Shown here: positions 22,600-33,033 of the stretch, one piece after another
How positions within the stretch are numbered: the first letter of the stretch is position 1
How the letters are laid out: each line of letters opens with the position of its first letter
From: Cristatella mucedo
Lineage: Eukaryota; Bryozoa; Phylactolaemata; Cristatellidae
Length of the DNA stretch: 64,000 nucleotides
NCBI GenBank assembly: GCA_009760855.2
Contig: WPIO01000042.1
Span: 3,307,501-3,371,500, forward strand
Direction: 5' to 3'
The notes under the pieces: generated by a model
Databases searched by the model: none
Told to the model about the DNA's origin: nothing
The model's input: only the letters and a program-made list of their open reading frames with translations
Position numbers and translations under genes: made by a program

Positions 22600-23780
22600 C
22601 GCTTTTCAGGACTCTTTCAAAAGAAAAACTGTGCACGTCCACGCCTGCCCGCCCACCTGCCTGCCGCGTCACGTCCGGCTAGCTTTGCGTGCTGGCCGCG
22701 CTGCTCGGTAGCGCTGCCGCCGGACGTCACTTTGCGGCAGCCACGTCCTAGCGCTGATGGTCTGGCGCGCCGCCGCGAATCGAGAGTTATGTCGGAAGTG
22801 AAGGCTCGTCGACCGATTCAGCAGCCGCGCATGCGTGGCCGCCCCCCCCCCCGACGCTCGAGGGCAGGAGCACGAGCGCTCGCCGCCGCTGCCTCCTTTC
22901 CGCTGAGGCGCTCTTCTAGCTTCCGGCTCGGGACGGCGCGACCGCACCGGCGGCGGACAGCGGCGCAGAGGGAGTGGGCGGAGACAGACGGCGGTGTTGA
23001 CCCACCGCTCCCGCGGCCCGGTCCCCGGGTCCCCATTCATCTGTCTTGCAATCGCCCAGGGCCCAGCTGCTAACGAGGGCTGTCGGCTGCGAGACCGGAT
23101 GTTGAGGTGGCGCGCCATTGGGGGGAGGGAGGTAGTGGCAGCTCTGCCGATCCCACTCACTCTTTCTTTCCGCTTGCCGCAGGCATTACGTCGCACACTC
23201 GCCGAATGCCCGACCGCTCACCGCCGAGCCTTAAGCCGCTCGTGGTCACGCACGCGATTAAGGGCCGCGTGTGCGGCGCTCAATAGCCGGCGACCTGTCG
23301 ACCGACGGCGGCACGACTTCCTGCTCTCGATGGCAGAGCCGGCGGCGGCAGCGGCGGCGGAAACGCGCCGCTCGGCGCCGGAGCCGCCGCCGCGCCGGCT
23401 CAGCGCGCTCCGAACGGTCCGTCGGCTTTCGAGAGGCCGATAATTTTGCCGACCGACCGCGGTCCAGCTCCGGCCGAGCTGGGACAATTGTGCTATGAGC
23501 AGTGGCTCTCGAGTTCCTCCGCCGCCACCGCCGAATTAGCGCTGAAGAGGACCGCTGCTGCCGGCCGACGCCGCCCGCCGCGGTTTCTGGGGGGTCTTGC
23601 TTGGCCGGTGCCCTGCCGCCGCCAGCCACCGCCGACCGACGGGTCTCTCGGCCGGCAGCAGCCGCACTGTTTTGCCCGGCCGCCTCGCCGGCCACCGCCC
23701 TCCAGCGCGCCCCAGCGCAGCAGCGCTGCGGCTTGGCGGGAAGCAAACCTCAGGTTTACTCTTGCGGCTACTTAGCGAGC
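22600..23780. promoter_or_regulatory. CpG-dense block, possible promoter of an unseen gene
   Basis: Very high GC and CpG with many CCGCCG and GGCGGC clusters. Frames of up to 183 codons on both strands are stop-poor because of composition and contain no domain. It lies about 4 kb beyond the 3' end of cyclin D on its transcript strand. A start region of a neighbouring gene is possible, but no exon could be assigned. Confidence 0.35.
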
Positions 23781-24204
23781 CGAAACAAAGGGCTGCATGC
23801 ACTGGCTCTACAAACAAGTGCCGACTCTTCTTCCGGCCCGCGAGCCTTTGAGGTGGGCCACTGTTTAGGTCTCCAGCATGCCCAGCCGAGAACTGTTTAA
23901 TGTCACAAGTGTGTGCAGCACCGGTCGGTGCCTACCCGGCACAGCAGCAGAGGCGGCGCCAGCAGTAGGGCGGCGCGTCACCTCGCCTCACACCTCGTGG
24001 CAGACGGCCTACAGAAGTGCGAAAGACCTCTGGCAAAACTCCGAGGCTATCGTCGAGGGGGAGGGGCAGGGCTACTGGATTCGGCGTCCCTCTTATATAG
24101 CGTGCAGAAGAGACTTACTTGGCTGGCCTCACCGGCTTGCGACAGGCAATCGTCCATGGCGCGTCTCAAACCCACTACTTCAGTGGTGGTGTGTATTTTG
24201 TCTT

Positions 24205-24208
<4 letters not shown>

Positions 24209-24278
<70 letters not shown>

Positions 24279-24311
24279 GCACACACACACGCACACGCGC
24301 ACACACACACA
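24209..24311. repeat. (CA)n microsatellite
   Basis: About 100 bp of CA with a few CG interruptions near the right end. Confidence 0.95.
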
Positions 24312-24561
24312 CATTAGTTCGAGCGTTTCCTTACAAATACTCGTTAGCATGTGCCATACAGACGTGCGACCGCACTGGTGGGACCCTTTGGCTGGATGAG
24401 TGGGGGTGGGTAACGTTGGCAGGTCTAGCTGTCTATCGCGTGTGTAAGTCAGCTTATAATTTCGGCGGCAGCAGTAGCAGCAGCAATTGGCTTGTTTGGC
24501 TGCTACAGCCGTCCGGTGCAGCAGGCAGATTCAGCTGCTGCATCACACAGCCCGCGATCGG

Positions 24562-24564
<3 letters not shown>

Positions 24565-24651
<87 letters not shown>
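24565..24651. repeat. Pure (CAG)29 triplet repeat
   Basis: Twenty-nine uninterrupted CAG triplets. Depending on frame this would read as poly-Gln, poly-Ser or poly-Ala, and the long frames across it are explained by the repeat alone. Confidence 0.95.
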
Positions 24652-24652
<1 letters not shown>

Positions 24653-24789
24653 TCGTACAGTCGCTCTCCTATCCTTCCTGGCAAGAGGACTCTCCCTGCA
24701 TGGTTGAGTGTACAGCCAAGCCGATGGTTTGTATGGTGCTACCACGGTCCAGTGGAGATGGCACTACGATAGTCTGTCTGTACGAAAGA

Positions 24790-26330
24790 AAAACAGCTGA
24801 AACTTAATTTAAAAGCTAGTTCAGGTGACTGCCGGTGGGTGCCGGGAATGGCAGCAGTCGCCTGATCTACGGCAGCAGCATCATCGGTCACGCGGGATGC
24901 CGCTAGATATAGTCACCATTTCGAGTAAGCCAAGAGACCCACGGGTCAAGGGCCGGATGACGAAGTGCTACTGGAACCGTTTCACAACTTTCGGTGATAT
25001 GAAGCAGCAGGTAGCCAGCCGGTCACCTGCCGTGTCTGTGGCATTTACATACACAGCACCCCACCCAGCTGGTGGAAAAACTGCACTGTAACACCAGAAC
25101 TGGACCGGAAGCGAAGATGCTTGCTGCTGCCGACTTCGGCAACTGACTCGGTCTCCGGCTTACCCTACTGCTCTCCGTTTAATGCTTAAGCACTGCTTAT
25201 CAAATACCATGGGGGCTTTTGTGCTCAAATGAATGACTAGCACTATAAGCTGCTCAGCGGCAAGTGATAGACGTTGGATTTGGTTCAGTGACGCCGGACG
25301 TGGCTCAGCTACTGGTAAATCTTTCTTCAAAACGCGCGTGGGAACGGTCCTCTACTGCCGAACTGGGGCACCAAGCAGCTCAATAGAGCGAACGACAAAG
25401 CCGAACGTGTGTGAAGAAAGGAAGAGAGCAACGGAGAAAAGATAGCCAGAGCAAGAAAAAAGAAGCGATTTCTCAAACTTTAAAGTCTTCCCTTCTTTAA
25501 CTGCCCTGCACATGGCAATGACTCTAGGTAGAGTAAATGACATAGAGTAGATTGAATGCTTGGTGCCTATTTCATCCATCAATGTCAGCTGCCAGCGTAT
25601 TCACCAGGACTAGGCTGCTTCTGTCGAAATCCCTGCAGCCAAGTGCATAGCACCTGCACACTACCGTGGCTCCTTAATACTTGTGATCTGCAAATGGCCG
25701 ACCAACACATGTCCACACATTTGAGTTCCTTCCAGAAGGGTCAAATGTTTGGGTTAGGCGAAGGATGATAATTTAAATATAATTGCATAGCACCCTCAGA
25801 GAACCTAACCTCTTCCTAGCAACTACACATACGCTGCAGAGGAATCAGTATTAACAGCCATCAGGGTGAACTGTAGTGCTTGCTGTCTTGTGCAGGTCTG
25901 AAAGCGCGGCTTGTCCACCTTCACTATGAAGTATCACCAGTACCACCCAACGACAGACGTGCTGCCATTTCTGCAGCTCTGCTCTGCTGGCAGTTGGCAA
26001 AAGCAGGTCAGGCCTGTGGTCGTTCGGTTGATCAGGCTGGCTTTGCAGTCAGGCCAAAGTTTTGCACAAAAAACCCAAGCACAAACCACATAACATCAGC
26101 TGAAGTGGCCGCTGTCGCCGGCTTCGGGCGTAGGTTGCAAGTGAGGAGTAAAACACCTGGATGAACCGCTGCCGAAACAGCTCAAGCTTTCTTGCAAAAA
26201 CCGACGCCGACCGCAGCACCGGCACACTTTGGCAAGAGAGAACTGGCTCAGCTCGGATGGCCTGTTTGTATTTCGAACCAGGAACATTTGGCAAAAATCG
26301 ACGACAGGCCGCCGTGAAACGATAGCTGCT
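24790..26330. other. No gene seen; cyclin D 3' flank
   Basis: Mixed sequence with no recognised domain. On the minus strand an ATTAAA variant poly(A) hexamer lies at 25183-25178, about 2.4 kb beyond the cyclin D stop. It is a possible but unproven end of a long 3' untranslated region. I found no canonical AATAAA on that strand between there and the stop. Confidence 0.35.
25768..25855 (-). mobile_element. LINE/SINE 3' tail fragment
   Basis: The plus strand reads TTGCATAGCACCCTCAGAGA, then ACCTAACCTCTTCCTAGCAA, the complement of the terminal segment shared by the LINE copies. No body is attached. Confidence 0.6.
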
Positions 26331-26338
26331 TCACCACT

Positions 26339-26385
26339 GCAGCAGGCACTGGGGGGGGGGGGGGGGGGGGGGCACTGCCTGCTGC
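26339..26385. repeat. G22 run flanked by a 10-bp inverted repeat
   Basis: GCAGCAGGCA (26339-26348) and its exact reverse complement TGCCTGCTGC (26376-26385) flank a run of 22 G (26351-26372). Stem pairing would place the G tract in the loop, where a quadruplex could also form. Confidence 0.9.
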
Positions 26386-26492
26386 TTCTATATGCACGAC
26401 TCAGCAGATCAGCTGCACAGGGAATAACGAGGTATGTCTTGTAGCGCGCTTGCAGCAGCTGACGTCAGCGTGTTGCACGTGCCCTAACCACC

Positions 26493-26515
26493 GGGGGGGG
26501 GGGGGGGGGGGGGGG
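26493..26515. repeat. G23 homopolymer
   Basis: Uninterrupted run of 23 G, 120 bp from the G22 run and in the same orientation. Confidence 0.9.
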
Positions 26516-26519
26516 AGAG

Positions 26520-27620
26520 GGGGAAGCGCCATCGAATGGGGGTGTGCGCCTCGCGAGCGACAACATGCTGCCTGCACGGCAGCCACTTCTCTCGACAAGA
26601 GAGATGGCGGCCGCTGCACAGAGCAAAAGGGCTGCTCTGCCCGATGCAGGCAAGGCAGCTCAGGCGCCGACGACGACGGCAGCAGCAGCCGGGCGGCGGA
26701 AATGAAAATAAATAGCGCGAGCAGCGGCGGCCGTACACAGGGTGGTGGTGGTCAGCTGTCGCGGCCCTCACAGCCCTTCTAAACGCACAAAATTACTTTG
26801 ACCGAGTGGGCGATCTCGGCACTCGGAGTAGCGGAGCGCGCGGGCAGGCGGGCGACAGCGGCCACACCCACACGCCGTCGGTCCGAGAGTGCGCATGAGG
26901 TTTACAGTCAAAACGCCTATGCAGTAGAAAAAGTTCGAAAACCTAACGGGTACAAAACAAACGCAGAGCGCTCTCACTCGCCGGCTACTCGAGCGCAGCC
27001 TGCTACTTATTGCAGCGACCCATCGGCTCTGTAGGCGTGCGCTCGCGCGCACGCACGAAGGCGGCGGGCGCGAGGGGACCGGCGCCTTCAGCACGACCGC
27101 ATACAGACTGGGTTGCGGGTGGAGTGGCTGTGCGGCCGTTCCCCTCTTCATATTGCATGACTCCCAAGAGGTACGTACGTATGCACAAAGTTCTGCATTG
27201 TCATACGCGAATCTCGCTCGCGCGCGTACGGGCGTGCATTCGCCCTGTGGGCTTCTTCTGGCGGCACGGCAGCAGCAGCCCGAGCCGAGCTCGACGTCCC
27301 TCATTCAGCCTGGTGCAATAACCTTGCCGATGACGCGAAATCGAATCGTCGACTCTTCGGCAGCAGCAGCAGCACCGGGGGGGGGGGAGAGGAAGAAGGA
27401 CGTCTGCTTCGCACGTTCGGCAGTATCCGTCCACCGGGTGAGCCGAAGACGCGCCGAGGCCGGCGGCCACGCAGCACGAACTCGCAGCCGAGCTCTGCGC
27501 GAGGCGACTCGGCTCCAGCGGCGCGGAAGAAATCAGTCAGCTGCGCGCGCGGGCAGCGCCGCGGCCGGAAACGTCAGATCGTGGGCCTCAAGTCAGTCCA
27601 CCGAGCTGGGGCTGCTGCTG
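26520..27620. other. CpG-rich region next to the cyclin D stop
   Basis: High CpG content continues from the last cyclin D exon. On the cyclin D strand this would be the first part of the 3' untranslated region. Overlapping frames on both strands (for example 26768-27304 minus, 27153-27713 plus) lack domains. Confidence 0.4.
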
Positions 27621-27626
27621 CCCCAG

Positions 27627-27875
27627 CTAAAGCTTGACGTCTCTGGTGTCCGTCGGCGTGGCCCTGGGCATGGCAGAGGACGCCGCGGCGCCGCCGCCGG
27701 CCGTCGAGGCTGAGCTGCCGCCTCCGGCCGAGTCGCTCGAGTCATTGACCGCCTGCTTTGCACCGGGCGCTGCCGCGGCGGTCGTCCCGTTGCTGCCGGC
27801 GCCGGCTGCCGAGGAGCCGGTCAGGCTCCTCCGAGCGGCCAGCTCTATCTGCTCTTGGCAGGAACGCATGCAGTC
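27627..27875 (-). CDS. CCND: Cyclin D coding exon 5 with C-terminal degron
   Basis: Encodes residues 236-317. It starts [11 protein letters not shown] (acceptor CTTTCAG), continues as a low-complexity segment rich in Ala, Gly and Ser, and ends [11 protein letters not shown] followed by TAG. Thr308-Pro309 corresponds to human D1 Thr286-Pro287, the phosphodegron for nuclear export and ubiquitination. The tail is GC-rich like the surrounding CpG island. Confidence 0.96.
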   Translation of the reverse strand, partial: DCMRSCQEQIELAARRSLTGSSAAGAGSNGTTAAAAPGAKQAVNDSSDSAGGGSSASTAGGGAAASSAMPRATPTDTRDVKL

Positions 27876-28010
27876 CTGAAAGGAGGCGAGAAATGAGCGA
27901 ACCGAGATGAGCGAGTGCCGCGTTTTGCTCGGGATGCGCCCGCGTGCGCGAGCGGTTGACATTCGGATGAGCCGGGCAAAAATACGCCACCGGCCATAGG
28001 AAGCTGGTCG

Positions 28011-28076
<66 letters not shown>

Positions 28077-31000
28077 CCGAGTGCAATGACGACATTCCAC
28101 TACGGCAGCAGTGCATGCGGCATGGTGCAGCGCTCGGCACGCGCTTCCCCATCGGTCGGGCAAGCGTGCGTCCAATATGTTGGCTACGATAAGTCGGCTA
28201 CTTTGCACTACACTCTGTCGAGCAATAAAGTCTTGCTATCGGCTCCTCGGTGGCCCTCCAGGGTCAGTCGGTGTGATTACCGAGAGCGAGCCCATTCCGA
28301 AAACCTGTTTACTCAGAGCCAAGCCTTCATTGGCCCGGCTCTTCTCAGAGGGCCGCAATGGATTAACAGTGCAGAAAAAGCAGGGAGGAAGGAGGGAGGG
28401 TTACAGGCCAGCCGCTCAGACAGACGGACGGAGAGGGGGGGGTGGTGGGCTGCTGGAACGTGGACAGGTGCTCGGTCGAGCATGATTGGTCGCCGTCAGC
28501 CAGGCCCAATCGCCTGGAATGAATGGCCAGTCAGCTGCTAAGAATGGAAGCCAGCTCGGCCTAAGCATCGAGGGCCGGCATACCATCCTGCTGAGTCGGT
28601 AGGCAGGGGGGGCAAAGTTTCACGGGCTCAGATGCACTGGAGGCGGTTGATTGGTTAGCAGCCGCGAGTAGGCGGAGCCACGGCTTGGCCGGCTGTGAAT
28701 GAATGAATGATTCAACGGCCGGGTGGCCCATCGCTGGGAAGAGCTATCTATGGCAATGGTCCGAGGTGGAACCGCAGCCAGACCAGACCAATCCATCCAA
28801 CCACCTGCGGCCGCTCTCAAGCAAACGCAGCCGCTGCGCTGGACCTGCCTGGGAAGCAAACAGAATGCACGACAAGGGAGAGCTGGGAGGGAACCATCCG
28901 TGGGTGGGGCTGCAGCCATAGGGTGGAGGTGGGGAGGTGGAAGGTCTGGCGTGCCGTGCGGCTCAAGAGCCGGCCGGTGTTTGTCCGGCCATACAGATCG
29001 GAGGCGCTGAGCAAACAAGGTGGGAAGAGAGACCCCAAGTTTGGCCGAAAGAAAAAGGAAAACCGGCCTGCAGCCGATGATCCCGAGGCCGGCCGGCCTG
29101 CAGTCGATTGTTGACAGGGACGATAGCCCTGGATTCCCAGCTGCTGCTCACTCGCAAACTAAAGCCGGCTCCTTCTGTCGAATCTCCGCCCCATCGTCAC
29201 CCATCCCCAATAATAGCTGCCCCAGACAAAGCAACAGCAGCTCGGCGGCGCCAGGTGGCGGGAGTCGCCGCTCGGCAGCCGACGCCGGCAAGAGGAGCCG
29301 GGCGGTCGGGCTTGCCGGCCACTCGGCATACATACCTCGTCAATCTTGGTTATTTCCATGAGGGTTCGCAGCATCTTTCTGACGGTGGTCGAGTCGGTGA
29401 GGCCACGTGCAGCGACGAGCAGGCTCCCGCAGGCCACCATGGACGGTGGATGCATGACGAAGTCGTACTCTAAAAGAGAACGCGCGCATACAGCTCTCGG
29501 TCAGCACCAGCTCGCCCGACGGTGCAGCAGCAGCAGCCAGTGCAGACGGAACAAGCGCCAATCAGACTGCAAACAGCAGGTCCAGCCAGCCAGCAAGCAG
29601 CAGCAGCTCGTGCCACGGAAACAGGTGCAGGGCAATCGGAAGTTCGGTCGATCGGCCGGCCATGGGCCAGCCGGTTGACTCTGGCAACGAAATTTCTTTT
29701 TAATAAAATCATCGGCTGTCACACCTCCTGGCTAGGTTTACAAATGAAATTGGCAACCTGTACCGGGCAACAGCACTGAGAGCAGCCGGTGAGGCTAAGT
29801 AAATAGCAGCGAGGAATCTTAGTGCGGTTCGCTGGTTCGAGCAAGGGGTTAACAGCACACACATGTCGCCGCCCCCAACAACGAAGTCCACGGGCTCCAC
29901 ACACTGCTGTGGCTGTAGAACCTCGACAAGGTGACATTCCAACCGAGCATCTGGGGTGCCCGTGTGCGATGGCCGCGACACGTGGCCAGGCTTGGCGCTC
30001 TCCGGCTCTTTCCCGGGCACAATGGAGCAATCAGGCGCTTCCCATGCAGCACAATGGCACCGCGTCCCGAAGGAGTCTTTGTTGGCTAGTGGGCGCCCAA
30101 GTGAGGCAGGTACACAAGCGATGGCGTCGCACTGTTCTGCTACCTTTATTGTTTCTATCGGCTATAACAACACAAGTTTTATTTGCCAAACCTGCAACAA
30201 GTGTCACGCCGCAGCAACTGTGCGCTTTGGCGGGAATTTGGGCTGCAATGCACATGGCACGGCTCCACGCACAGCCTACTGCTCCAACAGTTGTCATGGC
30301 TAAACGCAGATGCACCGTCGAACCAAGCAAGCTGGGACGAGCTCACTCTCATCTTGTCTCTGGTGGCCCAGCCAGCGTCTACGGAAATAGGTCATCAAGA
30401 CCATAAGGTGTGATGCTCAACATACCTAAGGCGCAGAGAGAAATGTACGTCACAGCATGCCGCCGGACCTTGGCTGCCAGATCGTCGGCTATCGACAGCC
30501 GGTGGAGAAGGAGGTCAAGCAAATCGTGCGGGGTGATGCTGGCGAGGTCCCACTTTAACTTGCACAGGACGAATAACTCCCAATCCTGTAAACAACGTCC
30601 AGCCATATTGCACGGAAAGAAAGAAGGCATAAGTGCATATCGCGACCGCGAATTGCAAGCCGCTATCGACACGACGCTCGTATAACATGCAGTCTCCATA
30701 CCAGTAGGTCCTGCAGACTTATGGAATTGTCGGTATATAAAATTAGGCTCTCGGCCTGCATCTGTGTTGTCTGCTTCAGCTTGGACGCAAGGAACATGCA
30801 GGCGGTGGCAAGAAGCTGTAGGCGACTTCGACCGACAGCGATGCAAGACAGGAACCGATCCATGTAGTTCACGGCAAGAGAGAACACTTCCTCTTCGCAT
30901 CTCTGCTCCTCGCATACCTGAAGACGAGAAGCAAAGGCTGACAAAAACCAGCGAGCTACACTGCAGCGCGAGCTACACAGCAGCTACAAAACTTGACGGC

Positions 31001-32169
31001 TGTGAGGTTGCCAAGGCTTCTTTCGTTTACGCGCTCGCTCGCTCGCACGCAGTAGAACGCGGGCGTGCCAGGCAACCAGGTCCGCGCGGCCCCCCCCCGA
31101 AGCACCGCAGATACTACCTCCACGATGACCAAGGATGACCGCAGATACCACTAGCCCGGCGCCGGCGGCAGAGCCGCATAGGTTAGCGCGCAGCAGCTGC
31201 TGTCGGCGATTGGCCGCAAGGGGTGCAGCCGCTGCCGCGCTCACCGCTCGCTCAGCTGCTGCGTGACGTCCTGCGCCCATCCGACGGCATCTATCTGCCA
31301 GCAGGGCGAAAAGGGTGGGGGCTGACGCACGGCCGCCGTGGCTTTACGCTATCCTCCCAGTTAGGACGCAACGCAAGAACGGCACTGCGGACGCCGGGAC
31401 GTCCGACGTCCCTGCCTGCCGACAGGGTCTGCCGGGTGTCGGCGAGAGCGGCCGGCGGCCGCCGAGTTTCCGCAGCGCGTTGGCGGCGAGAAGCGGAGCG
31501 TCGACGGATCGAGCCGGTTGGGGCGGACAGACCACGTGGCGGCGCGCTAAAGCAAGTCGGCGGTTTGCACGCGCTGGCTGGCTGGCTTTGAGGGAGGCGC
31601 TCTAGGGCCGGCTGGCGATTATCACACTAGGGCGACGGGCTATATCTCCCGGCGTTCTGTTTCTAGAGTGGCTGCTAAAACCCTTTCTCACGGGACGACG
31701 CTAGACCGTCGGGTCAGCGGCGCGAGGCCGTCAATTCGCGGCGCGTGCTTGGTTCGCTAGAGATTGTCGACGAACGCGCTCCGCGAGCAACTGACTCGGT
31801 ATCGGAATTGATAGCGATCCTCCGGTGAAGCGACGGCACAGCGAAGTCGACCGCACACGACCGCGCGCTCAGAATTCGGACGCAACGCCCGGCCGCACAA
31901 GCTTCCTAAACGGGGCGAACTGTCAGCTGACTTTATTGGTCCCCGCGGGTCCGACTAGTTCGGCTCTCTCTTACCTCCAGCATCCACTGCGTGACCATCT
32001 TGCGCATGTGCGGCTTAATGTCGGTCTGGACGCAAGTAATGTAGTTGGCTGAAGCTAAGTACTTGTCCTCGAGTCTCAGCATATTTTGAAGCACACGCTT
32101 ATCTTTAAGGAAGACGGGATCTCGGTACGCCCGTCGCGGCATTTCCTGTTCACAGCAGTAGAGCTCCAT
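27627..32169 (-). CDS. CCND: G1/S-specific cyclin D, five coding exons
   Basis: D-type cyclin, the regulatory subunit of CDK4/6-type kinases that phosphorylates Rb-family proteins at the G1-S transition in the nucleus. Joined exons 32169-31975, 30917-30702, 30585-30426, 29469-29336 and 27875-27627 give 317 residues; human D1 has 295. What is seen: LYCCE at residues 3-7 (the LxCxE Rb-binding motif), cyclin box from about 25 to 150 with [16 protein letters not shown] and NYMDRFL, Lys111 in ASKLK at the position of human D1 Lys112 (CDK binding), [19 protein letters not shown], the second cyclin fold with [10 protein letters not shown], then CQEQIE, an Ala/Gly/Ser-rich tail, and [10 protein letters not shown] at the C-terminus. 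All introns are GT-AG. The start has purine at -3 and G at +4. Orthology to a particular vertebrate D1, D2 or D3 cannot be decided. Confidence 0.97.
28013..28074. repeat. (GA)n microsatellite inside cyclin D intron 4
   Basis: About 31 GA units. On the gene's strand this is a (CU)n tract ending about 138 nt before the exon 5 acceptor. Confidence 0.95.
29336..29469 (-). CDS. CCND: Cyclin D coding exon 4
   Basis: Encodes residues 191-235 ([16 protein letters not shown] to ITKIDE), the later helices of the second cyclin fold. Acceptor TTTTAG, donor GTATGT, 134 bp. It is five codons shorter than the 149 bp recalled for human CCND1 exon 4, as if a loop after the ARGL motif were shortened. Confidence 0.95.
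30426..30585 (-). CDS. CCND: Cyclin D coding exon 3
   Basis: Encodes residues 138-190 and the first base of Glu191 ([14 protein letters not shown] to LCAL). Acceptor TTTACAG, donor GTATGT. The length, 160 bp, and the end phase equal those recalled for human CCND1 exon 3. The intron to exon 2 is only 116 bp. Confidence 0.97.
30702..30917 (-). CDS. CCND: Cyclin D coding exon 2
   Basis: Encodes residues 66-137, from [10 protein letters not shown] to QDLL, most of the cyclin box. Acceptor CTTCAG, donor GTATGG, phase 0 at both ends. Its 216 bp equals the length I recall for human CCND1 exon 2. Confidence 0.97.
31975..32169 (-). CDS. CCND: Cyclin D coding exon 1
   Basis: Encodes residues 1-65, from MELYCCE to QWMLE. 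It ends on a codon boundary (phase 0) at a GTAAGA donor. The upstream reading frame stays open to 32367, but the ATG at 32169 is chosen because homology starts there and the TATA box lies only 53 bp upstream. Confidence 0.97.
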
Positions 32170-32290
32170 CACAGCAGGCAGGTTGGCGTGGTCTACAGGG
32201 CCCGCGGCTTGTGAGCGAGCGTATTTATAAGAGGTCTGTCGATTTGAGCCAATGGCGTGTTGACGCCGAAGTCCCGCCCCCCCCTGATCC
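32170..32290 (-). promoter_or_regulatory. Cyclin D core promoter: GC box, CCAAT, TATA
   Basis: On the minus strand going towards the gene: GC box GGGGCGGGAC (32280-32271), inverted CCAAT box ATTGG (32253-32249) and TATA box TATAAATA (32229-32222), then the ATG at 32169. With a start site about 30 bp after TATA, the 5' untranslated region would be only about 25 nt. The surrounding 31.0-32.3 kb is CpG-rich. No E2F or TCF site is claimed. Confidence 0.65.
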
Positions 32291-32339
32291 AGCTGATCCG
32301 CGGACGGTGCTGTCGACAGTAGGTATGAGTACGATTTTC

Positions 32340-33033
32340 TTGCGGAAAGAATAATTTTATTAATCAAATTACATTATTAAACTGAAGAATGTACATCTAG
32401 ATGCGTTATCGGCGGCAAATTACCGCTAACAACCGCTGATACTTAAGCTCCGCCCCTTGATTGATCCATTCACGTTTCTATCCGAGACTTAGACGCCACC
32501 ACTGTCTGGGCCCCGCCTTCCCCTTATCCTGTTTTGCTAGCCAACCTACACGGCTGGGGTTGAGGTTAGGTGTAGCAGGTCGGCGGTTCCCAAAAGCTAC
32601 GCTGTTCTCAAGGAAGTCTTGAGTGGATACAAGAGATGAGATGAGAAACGGGAGGCAGGGTGTAGAAGAGGAGGCTAGTTAGAATAGGAAAGGGGAGAGG
32701 AGAGAAAGACAAGGGAGGACAGCGGAGGAGGAAGGAAGGAAGGAAGGGAGGGAGGGGGTGACAGAAAAAGGGGGAGGGATCGGTTGACAAATGCCAGCGC
32801 CGACATTTGCCACAAGTATGCCGAACGTGTCCATCCATTATCTCCGGTTCCGACCGTTTGTTAAGAAGACTGCCTCCACAGCTAGCCATGACGTCAGATC
32901 CCTATCTATCTAGGGCTAAGGGGACTGTATTCCACGGTGGCTTGCGAACAATGTAACAAGCTCCCCGCGATTCTGTCTCGGCTGTAGAGTATTGCCGTTC
33001 CATTTTGGCGGGGCTGGCCAAAAAATATGCAGC
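32340..33033. other. No gene seen; purine-rich tract
   Basis: Contains an imperfect GGA/GAA-rich stretch at 32640-32760 without a fixed period. No coding evidence. Confidence 0.5.

Noticed and set aside
24119-24772. 217-codon frame with His/Thr and Ser runs
   Set aside because: Joined CA and CAG microsatellites; no flanking coding sequence.
22600-26500. A second cyclin D-linked gene such as an FGF neighbour, as in vertebrate CCND loci
   Set aside because: I looked for FGF core motifs and other conserved exons on both strands and recognised none in this window.
29822-30406. 194-codon plus-strand frame antisense to cyclin D intron 3
   Set aside because: No domain, and it lies in the intron and just before exon 3 of a confirmed gene on the other strand.
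32170-32367. Earlier cyclin D start in the open frame up to 32367
   Set aside because: The upstream codons have no similarity to cyclins and overlap the TATA and CCAAT boxes; homology starts exactly at the 32169 ATG with its LxCxE motif.
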